This document shows positions 28,705-34,751 of a stretch of DNA of 34,751 nt, one piece after another. The position numbers were made by a program, and so were the translations under genes. The notes under the pieces are model-generated. The model was not told the DNA's origin, did no database searches, and was given only the letters and a program-made list of their open reading frames with translations. Position 1 is the first letter of the stretch. Each line of letters starts with the position of its first letter. Origin of the DNA: Phyllobacteriaceae bacterium (GTDB taxonomy: Bacteria > Pseudomonadota > Alphaproteobacteria > Rhizobiales > Devosiaceae); contig JAAZLP010000297.1 of the NCBI GenBank assembly GCA_012799265.1, forward strand, positions 1-34,751, written 5' to 3'.

Positions 28705-29241
28705 ATGATGTCGCTCGACCTGCAGTCGCTTGTCCGCACGATTCCGGACTATCCCAAGCCTGGCATCCTTTTCCGTGACATCACCACGCTGATCGAGCAT
28801 CCAGAGGGCTTTCGCGAGAGTGTAGAGCGGATTGCCGCGGCGCATCGCGACATGGGTTTTACGCACGTGGCGGGCATTGAGGCGCGCGGTTTCATTTTCG
28901 GCGCTGGTGTAGCGATTGCGCTGGGTGTGGGGTTCATCCCGGTTCGCAAGCGCGGCAAGCTGCCGGGCAATACGATCGGGCAGAACTATGCGCTGGAATA
29001 CGGCGTCGACACGATCGAGATACACGCCGACGTCCTCAATGAAGGCCACAAGGTTCTGATCGTCGATGATCTCATCGCTACCGGGGGAACGGCGATTGCA
29101 GCAGTGAGCCTGATCCGCCGCACCGGCGCCGTCTGCGAGAATGCGGCCTTTGTCATCGATCTCCCGGTTCTGGGAGGCGCGGACAAGCTGCGGGCGGAGA
29201 ATGTTGCTGTGTCAACGCTGATGGCGTTCGACGGGCACTAA
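28705..29241 (+). CDS. apt: Adenine phosphoribosyltransferase
   Basis: IPDYPKPGILFRDITTLIEHPEGFRE, IEARGFIFGAGVAIALGVGFIPVRKRGKLP, VLIVDDLIATGGTA. Confidence 0.96.
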   Translation: MMSLDLQSLVRTIPDYPKPGILFRDITTLIEHPEGFRESVERIAAAHRDMGFTHVAGIEARGFIFGAGVAIALGVGFIPVRKRGKLPGNTIGQNYALEYGVDTIEIHADVLNEGHKVLIVDDLIATGGTAIAAVSLIRRTGAVCENAAFVIDLPVLGGADKLRAENVAVSTLMAFDGH

Positions 29242-29256
29242 GCCAAAATTTGATCA

Positions 29257-29282
29257 GCAATCCCCGCCAAGGCGGGGATTGC
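29257..29282. terminator. Bidirectional hairpin between convergent apt and GFA genes
   Basis: GCAATCCCCGCC-AA-GGCGGGGATTGC, perfect 12-bp inverted repeat. Confidence 0.7.
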
Positions 29283-29301
29283 GCCTGGCGGGGGCGCGGC
29301 C

Positions 29302-29700
29302 CTACCAGTTGTTGCGCCCATCCAGCCGCTCGATGGAAACGGCGGACCAGTCGATATCATCGATGGTGTTCAGATTGACCATGAAGCTGCGCGCGGTGGG
29401 CACCACGCCCGGCTCTCCCTTGGGCGTACCATCATTGTTGTAGGCGGACGACCAGTCGGGCGAGGTGCCCCAGGTCTGGATGCCGCACTTGCTGCAGAAG
29501 TGGTGCTCGTTGAGGCCTTCGGTGGCTGAATAAAACGTGTCGCCTTCGAGCGACTGGAAATCCAGCTCGTGCTCTTCGAAGGCTCCCCACACGGCACCCG
29601 CGCGCTGGCAGTAGGTGCAGTTGCAGGTGTGAGCATCGGTTGGAATGCGGGGCAGGGCGATGCGCGTCGCGCCGCAATGGCAGGTGGCGAAGATGGTCAT
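29302..29700 (-). CDS. GFA (glutathione-dependent formaldehyde-activating enzyme)/CENP-V family protein
   Basis: ATCHCGATRI, CNCTYCQRAGAVWG, HHFCSKCGIQTWG zinc-ligand pattern. Confidence 0.88.
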   Translation of the reverse strand: MTIFATCHCGATRIALPRIPTDAHTCNCTYCQRAGAVWGAFEEHELDFQSLEGDTFYSATEGLNEHHFCSKCGIQTWGTSPDWSSAYNNDGTPKGEPGVVPTARSFMVNLNTIDDIDWSAVSIERLDGRNNW

Positions 29701-29766
29701 GGGTCTCTCCTCTCGGGGGTACCCAAGACTAGCGATGCTTGCTGACAGTGTGTGTCAGCACAGGCT

Positions 29767-30171
29767 CTAAGCTGCAGCGACCACCGACTGTTGCACCTGC
29801 TTGTCCACTAGACAGAACTGGTTGCCCTCAGGATCGCGCATGACGGTGTAGGTCGGGAGCACGCGGTCGACCGTGGCGCCGGCCTGCTTGAGGCGCTCGA
29901 CCTCCGAGGGGCGGTCGGCCACCTCAACGTCGAAGTGAACGCGGTTGTTGTCGTAGCGACGACCCTCGACATTCTGGAAGCAGAGGCTCGGCCCCGGTCC
30001 GTCGACGAGAACTGTAGGATCCGTGTCCGGCGTAAAGCCCAGCGCTGCGAGGCGGACGATTTCGGCGTCGTCATAGGGACGGACATTGTAGCCATCGAGC
30101 AGGCCCGCCCAGAATTTCGCCAAGACGGCGGGTTTATCGCAATCGAAGACGATTTCGTGGATGGCACCCAT
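29767..30171 (-). CDS. VOC family / glyoxalase-like domain protein
   Basis: VFDCDKPAVLAKFWAGLLDGY, RVHFDVEVADRPSEVERLKQAGATV, MRDPEGNQFCLV. Confidence 0.85.
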   Translation of the reverse strand: MGAIHEIVFDCDKPAVLAKFWAGLLDGYNVRPYDDAEIVRLAALGFTPDTDPTVLVDGPGPSLCFQNVEGRRYDNNRVHFDVEVADRPSEVERLKQAGATVDRVLPTYTVMRDPEGNQFCLVDKQVQQSVVAAA

Positions 30172-30231
30172 TTGCCGATCTCCTCTGTCGTTTGCCTCTG
30201 GTTAACGAAGAAATACGGCGAGAGTCGGAAA

Positions 30232-30256
30232 AGGGCCCGGCGTAGTGCCGGGCCCT
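30232..30256 (-). terminator. Intrinsic terminator for the minus-strand microprotein gene
   Basis: AGGGCCCGGC-GTAGT-GCCGGGCCCT 10-bp stem; on the minus strand followed by TTTTCC. Confidence 0.75.
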
Positions 30257-30261
30257 GCGAG

Positions 30262-30435
30262 CTACCGTTTTCCGTTCGGCGCAAGTAGCTCCGTCAGCGG
30301 CGGCAGAGCAGGCGTGAGCTCCTTCACAACCAGCTTTGCGCCGGATTTTGGAAGGGGCGGCTGCGCCTTGCCGTGGCGCGGTACCTTGTGAGCATGATTG
30401 ATCGGCAGGGGTCGCTGGAACTGATTTTTGGGCAT
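30262..30435 (-). CDS. Proline/lysine-rich microprotein (57 aa), unknown function
   Basis: MPKNQFQRPLPINHAHKVPRHGKAQPPLPKSGAKLVVKELTPALPPLTELLAPNGKR; AAAGGA upstream of ATG; strong terminator directly after the stop. Confidence 0.55.
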   Translation of the reverse strand: MPKNQFQRPLPINHAHKVPRHGKAQPPLPKSGAKLVVKELTPALPPLTELLAPNGKR

Positions 30436-30721
30436 GAGCTGTCCTTTCCCGCCCGGCAGGTGACTGCGCGGGCTGGCTCGAAGAAATGGGCGCAGCACGA
30501 AGCCGCGCGATGAGCGTGGTTTTGGGAGGACGCCAGGGAAACGGGGAGAAGGACGAGGTGGTCAGGCCTTGCGTGCACCGATCTCAAACCCTCCGGACCG
30601 CATAGCCGTCACAAGCCGATCACGCGGATGCGGAGCGGGTGTGTGTCGGGCGTCCTGAAGAAGATTTCAGATCATTCGGGTGCGAGACCTCCGTAGCAAT
30701 ACCGGAGGGTAGTCAGCAAAA

Positions 30722-30746
30722 AGGGCCGGCGTCAACCGCCGGCCCT
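30722..30746 (-). terminator. Intrinsic terminator of the TerC gene
   Basis: AGGGCCGGCG-TCAAC-CGCCGGCCCT 10-bp stem; on the minus strand followed by TTTTT. Confidence 0.8.
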
Positions 30747-30769
30747 CAGAAGTGTTTGGCTTCGCAATG

Positions 30770-31795
30770 TTATCGGGGCTCGATATGGCCCGGACGCGGC
30801 GCTTCTTCGACGCTGATCGACGGCTCGTTCCGGGTCTTCCAGAGCGAGTAGAAGATACCGCCCGCGAGGATCGAAATCGTGACGCCCAACGAGAGCAGGG
30901 TGTCGATATGGATGCCGAAGGGCACCAGACAGATCTTGATACCGATGAGCACCAGGATGATCGCCAGGGAGATCTGGAGATAGCGGAAGCGGTTCATCAT
31001 CGCAGCCAGGGCGAAGTAGAGCGCACGAAGGCCGAGGATCGCGAAGATGTTCGACGTGTAAACGATGAACGCGTCCTGCGTGACGGCAAACACCGCCGGC
31101 ACCGAGTCCACGGCGAAGATGAGGTCGACGATTTCGACCATGATCAACGCGATGGCGAGCGGCGTCAGCCAGGTCACCAGCTTGCCGGTCTTGGGGTCCG
31201 GCTGCTTGACGGTGAAGTTGCGACCATGGAGTTCCTTGGTGACGCGGAAGCGCGACGAGAGGAACTTGTAGATCTTGTTGTCTTCGAGGTTTGTCTCTTC
31301 CTCTTCCTTGTGGGCAAACATCTTGATGCCGGTGAAGATGAGGAAGGCGCCGAAGATCACCAGGATCCAGCTGAACTGGTGCACGAGGGCTGCGCCGACG
31401 CCGATGAGAACGGCACGGAACAGGATCACGCCCAGAATGCCCCAGAACAGCACGCGGTGCTGGTAGAGGCGCGGGATTCCCAGGAAGCTGAATATCGTGG
31501 CGATGACGAACATGTTGTCCATCGCCAGTGACTGCTCGATCAGGTAGCCGGTGTAAAACTCCAGACCGGCTTCTGCGCCGCGCTGGAACCATACCCAGGC
31601 ACCGAATGCGAGTGCGATGAGGACATAGAAGCCGTAGAGCATAAGGCTCTCTTTGGCTTCGATTTCATGCTCGTCGCGATGCAGGATGCCGAGGTCAAAG
31701 ACCAAAAGGCCAAGAACGATCGCGATGAACGCGACCCAGAAATAGACAGGGGTACCGAGAAAATCGCCCGAAAGGGCGGCAAAAAGCGATTCCAT
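30770..31795 (-). CDS. TerC/Alx family integral membrane protein
   Basis: EQSLAMDNMFVIATIFSFLGIP, RVLFWGILGVILFRAVLIGVGAALV, DLIFAVDSVPAVFAVTQDAFIVYTSNIFAILGLRALYF. Confidence 0.94.
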   Translation of the reverse strand: MESLFAALSGDFLGTPVYFWVAFIAIVLGLLVFDLGILHRDEHEIEAKESLMLYGFYVLIALAFGAWVWFQRGAEAGLEFYTGYLIEQSLAMDNMFVIATIFSFLGIPRLYQHRVLFWGILGVILFRAVLIGVGAALVHQFSWILVIFGAFLIFTGIKMFAHKEEEETNLEDNKIYKFLSSRFRVTKELHGRNFTVKQPDPKTGKLVTWLTPLAIALIMVEIVDLIFAVDSVPAVFAVTQDAFIVYTSNIFAILGLRALYFALAAMMNRFRYLQISLAIILVLIGIKICLVPFGIHIDTLLSLGVTISILAGGIFYSLWKTRNEPSISVEEAPRPGHIEPR

Positions 31796-31910
31796 CGCCG
31801 GACCTTCTCCATGTGAATAAGTGGAGCAGCTCCGACATCATCGTGGAGAACCCACGACCAGAGGGGCCCGGCGCTGCCCTCGGAAAATGTGTGAAAGCCG
31901 GGAAAGTTTC

Positions 31911-31931
31911 AAGCCCCCATAACGAGGGCTT
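31911..31931 (-). terminator. Hairpin downstream of the secreted protein gene (weak terminator)
   Basis: AAGCCCCC-ATAAC-GAGGGCTT, 8-bp stem including one G-U. Confidence 0.45.
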
Positions 31932-31949
31932 TACGTCGCAATCGTTTTC

Positions 31950-32294
31950 TTAGCGCGGATTGCAGAGCATAACGATCGCTTCAGCCGTCTCCAACTGCAG
32001 CGCTACGCCATAGGTCGGGTCATTGATCAGTCGGCCTGCCTGAATGGAAGCATTGGCCTTCAGATTGCCGTCGTTGAAACCGACGCCGTCCTGATAGACC
32101 GCAAGGTTGCCGCTGCCGGAGGTGGGGTCACCAAGGGTGCGCGAGGCCCAGCCATAGACCTGACCATAGATGGTGAGGATGCCGACGCGATTGGTGGTGG
32201 CGTCGCGGCAGCTCCAATTGCCCTGATAGGCCTGCGCGAAGGCAGGGAGGGCGGATACGGCGGTGAGGGCGAGAACAAGGGCGAATCGGCGCAT
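31950..32294 (-). CDS. Small secreted hypothetical protein (114 aa)
   Basis: N-terminal signal peptide MRRFALVLALTAVSALPAFAQA; two Cys in the mature part suggest a possible disulfide. Confidence 0.7.
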   Translation of the reverse strand: MRRFALVLALTAVSALPAFAQAYQGNWSCRDATTNRVGILTIYGQVYGWASRTLGDPTSGSGNLAVYQDGVGFNDGNLKANASIQAGRLINDPTYGVALQLETAEAIVMLCNPR

Positions 32295-32325
32295 GAGTGG
32301 AGAGTGCCGGGCGCCCCCTGTTCTT

Positions 32326-32883
32326 TCAAGAGCCGCGCTTGATCAGCTTTCCGAGAACGGGGGCCTTGGTGAGCGCAAGCAACAGTTTCAGTTTCAGCGG
32401 CATGCGATAATCACGCAGCTTGGAAAAGCCGACGAGATCGGCGCGATAGACCAGTTCGTCGCGCTGATTGACGGCGGTGATCTGATTGAACAGCAGACCC
32501 CAGCCCGGGATGGAATTGGACGGGCGCTTGGCCGTGACCTTGAGCGTATAGCTTACGGTATCACCGGGCCGGACCGGCACCTTGAAGTCCATGGAGTTGA
32601 CGCCCGGCGAGGGGCCCGAAACGCCGGGGGACTTCCCCTCCGATTTAAGGCGCTCTTCCTCGGAGAAGAGGGCGTCGACCATTTTGCGATGCCCAATGCT
32701 GACGGTGTGCCAGCCTGAGGCGATGATGCCGCCAAAATGGCTGTGTTTGGCCAGCTCGGGCTCGATATGAAAATATTGCGGGTCGTAGAGACTGGCGAAG
32801 CGGATGATTTCCTCTTCCGAGAAGGTATGGCTGCCCAGGGGGAATTCTTCGTCGATGACGATATCCTCGAACCAGCGGGTCAT
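32326..32883 (-). CDS. MaoC-like dehydratase domain protein
   Basis: ITRFA-type pattern EEEIIRFASLYDPQYFHIEPELAKHSHFGGIIASGWHTV; PVRPGDTVSYTLKV. ATG overlaps the upstream maoC-like stop. Confidence 0.88.
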   Translation of the reverse strand: MTRWFEDIVIDEEFPLGSHTFSEEEIIRFASLYDPQYFHIEPELAKHSHFGGIIASGWHTVSIGHRKMVDALFSEEERLKSEGKSPGVSGPSPGVNSMDFKVPVRPGDTVSYTLKVTAKRPSNSIPGWGLLFNQITAVNQRDELVYRADLVGFSKLRDYRMPLKLKLLLALTKAPVLGKLIKRGS

Positions 32884-33359
32884 GCTGCGGTCTCCGGCGT
32901 GCGGCATTCGATCAGATTGGCGAGCCGCATGCTCATGACAGGCTTGTCCTTCTGATTGCGGATGTCGAAATCGAGAGTGACGATGCCCCACTGCGGATGG
33001 CTCTTCGAGCGTCGCAGCTCGGCGATGGTTGCGGTTCCGCCGATGGTGTCGCCAACCATGACCGGCGCCTTCCATTTGAGGTCGGTAAAGCCAAGGCCGC
33101 CGCACGAAGCGATCTTGGATAGGAAGTTGTCGACCAGCATGCGCAAGCTGAGGCCACCCGTCTGCCACCCGCTCGAGGCGAGACCGCCGAGCAGGCTTTC
33201 CTTGGCCGCCTTTTCATCGAGATGAAAGGGGAAGGGGTCGAACTCGCGCGCGAAACTCGTAATCATCTCCTTGCTGACGCTGGTGGTCCCAAGGTTGATG
33301 ACCTCGCCAACGGCAAGATCTTCAAAATGACGTCGATTTTCTGTGACTGGGTTGGTCAT
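32880..33359 (-). CDS. MaoC-like dehydratase domain protein
   Basis: VSKEMITSFAREFDPFPFHLDEKAAKESLLGGLASSGWQT; APVMVGDTIGG hot-dog fold pattern. Confidence 0.88.
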   Translation of the reverse strand: MTNPVTENRRHFEDLAVGEVINLGTTSVSKEMITSFAREFDPFPFHLDEKAAKESLLGGLASSGWQTGGLSLRMLVDNFLSKIASCGGLGFTDLKWKAPVMVGDTIGGTATIAELRRSKSHPQWGIVTLDFDIRNQKDKPVMSMRLANLIECRTPETAA

Positions 33360-33559
33360 ATACTTTCCCTATACGTCAACGTGCCTGCTGATGTGCCATG
33401 CAATGGGGTCTCGGGCAAGCGCTGCTGCAAGCGGAGGCTTTGATGGCGCGCCTAGCGTCGCGTCTATTTACGGTGTCACGGGCGCTGAAAGCGGCCTCAA
33501 ACATTGACATCGCGGCCGATCCGACCCAATTGGAGCCCAACGATTTCCCGGAGATACCC

Positions 33560-34657
33560 ATGGGCTTCAAGATGGGCATTGTCGGCCTGCCGAATGTCGG
33601 CAAGTCGACACTTTTCAATGCGCTTACCCGTACCGCCGCAGCGGCCGCTGCCAATTTCCCGTTCTGCACGATCGAGCCCAATGTGGGCGAAGTGCCTGTG
33701 CCCGATCCGCGCCTGCAGAAGCTCGCCGAAATCGGCAAGTCGGTGAATGTGCTGCCGGCCCGTATGAGCTTTGTCGACATTGCCGGTCTGGTCAAAGGCG
33801 CGTCCAAGGGTGAGGGCCTGGGCAACCAGTTCCTGGCCAATATCCGCGAATGCGACGCGATCGCTTACGTGCTCCGCTGCTTTGAAGACAGCAACATCAT
33901 CCACGTCGCCAACAAGGTGGATCCACTGGCAGACGCCGAAGTGGTCGAAACCGAACTGATGCTGGCCGACCTCGAAAGCCTTGAGAAGCGCCGCGCTGGC
34001 GTCGAAAAGAAGGCCAAGGGCAATGACAAGGATGCAAAGCTAACGCTTGATCTGATCGATCGCGCGCTGGTCCTGCTGCGCGACGGCAAGTCCGCGCGCT
34101 TCGTCAAGCGCGAGGCCGAGGAAGAAAAGGCGTTCCAGGAACTGCAGTTGCTGACGTCCAAGCCCGTTCTCTATGTCTGCAATGTCGATGAAAGCTCTGC
34201 GGACAAGGGCAACGAGATGAGCAAGGCCGTCGAGGCCTATGCCGCTGCCAATGGTGCCGGCGTGGTTGTGATCTCGGCAGAGATCGAAAGCCAGCTGGCC
34301 CAGCTGCCCGATGAGGAACAGGCGGAGTATCTGGAAACGCTAGGCCTCGAAGAAGCCGGTCTTAACCGGCTGATCCGGGAAGCCTATGACCTTCTTGGCC
34401 TGCAGACCTATTTCACGGTAGGCCCCAAGGAAACGCGGGCCTGGACCATTCACAAGGGTGACAAGGCTCCGGCCGCTGCCGGCGTCATTCACACCGACTT
34501 CGAGCGTGGCTTCATCCGCGCGCAGACCATCGCCTATGAGGACTATATTGCCCTGGGCGGTGAAGCCGGCGCCAAGGAAGCGGGCAAGGCGCGCGACGAA
34601 GGCAAGGAATATGTCGTCAAGGATGGCGACGTCATGCTCTTCAAGTTCAATATCTGA
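33560..34657 (+). CDS. ychF: Redox-regulated ATPase YchF (OBG family GTPase-like)
   Basis: [75 protein letters not shown]-terminal TGS domain. GGAG upstream of ATG 33560. Confidence 0.96.
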   Translation: MGFKMGIVGLPNVGKSTLFNALTRTAAAAAANFPFCTIEPNVGEVPVPDPRLQKLAEIGKSVNVLPARMSFVDIAGLVKGASKGEGLGNQFLANIRECDAIAYVLRCFEDSNIIHVANKVDPLADAEVVETELMLADLESLEKRRAGVEKKAKGNDKDAKLTLDLIDRALVLLRDGKSARFVKREAEEEKAFQELQLLTSKPVLYVCNVDESSADKGNEMSKAVEAYAAANGAGVVVISAEIESQLAQLPDEEQAEYLETLGLEEAGLNRLIREAYDLLGLQTYFTVGPKETRAWTIHKGDKAPAAAGVIHTDFERGFIRAQTIAYEDYIALGGEAGAKEAGKARDEGKEYVVKDGDVMLFKFNI

Positions 34658-34751
34658 CCAGGCTGCCCCACTCGTCCTGCCAAAGCACACGATCCTCCAG
34701 CCAGACAAAGAGGCCGTAGAGATCGTGCTGGGCTAGCGCGAGGCTTGCCAG
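34647..34751 (-). CDS. Possible C-terminus of a minus-strand gene running off the window
   Basis: Open minus frame [34 protein letters not shown] convergent with and slightly overlapping ychF; too short to assign. Confidence 0.35.
   Translation of the reverse strand: MASLALAQHDLYGLFVWLEDRVLWQDEWGSLVRY

Noticed and set aside
30752-31531. 259-aa plus-strand and 286-aa minus alternate-frame ORFs over terC
   Set aside because: Low-complexity acidic or Arg-rich translations overlapping a clear TerC protein with its own terminator.
33398-33559. 54-aa N-terminal extension of YchF
   Set aside because: YchF normally starts at [20 protein letters not shown] precedes the ATG at 33560.
1-34751. CRISPR array, phage defence island, prophage or transposon
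   Set aside because: No regularly spaced direct repeats, no Cas, transposase, integrase or phage structural proteins seen in the ORF translations.

Overview
The window is a GC-rich, mostly housekeeping chromosomal segment. Gene content suggests an alphaproteobacterium of the Hyphomicrobiales, possibly Devosia-like (inference). Main blocks in order: (1) purine catabolism and glyoxylate entry: PuuD-type urate hydroxylase (5' truncated), guanine deaminase, malate synthase G, a CocE/NonD hydrolase and adenine deaminase; (2) a single-TM microprotein next to MgtC/SapB; (3) an atypical single-domain receiver divergent from a wHTH-like/TM/TPR protein; (4) a MurD2-type ligase plus MurL-type glutamate epimerase, divergent from a polysaccharide-flippase-like protein and a FemAB/BioF2-like acyltransferase; (5) metallophosphoesterase, two Nudix proteins, glutathionyl-hydroquinone reductase, GNAT, CCA-adding enzyme, DUF1059-like protein, AAA ATPase, HemF and TrmL; (6) petABC (cytochrome bc1) and apt; (7) GFA, VOC, TerC, two MaoC-like proteins and YchF. 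I saw no CRISPR array, rRNA, clear tRNA, transposase or prophage. The strongest candidate for an under-described system is the MurD2/MurL + flippase + acyltransferase neighbourhood at about 11.7-17.3 kb. Other leads are several microproteins or leader peptides and structured intergenic regions. No database searches were possible; all family calls come from motifs read in the translations.
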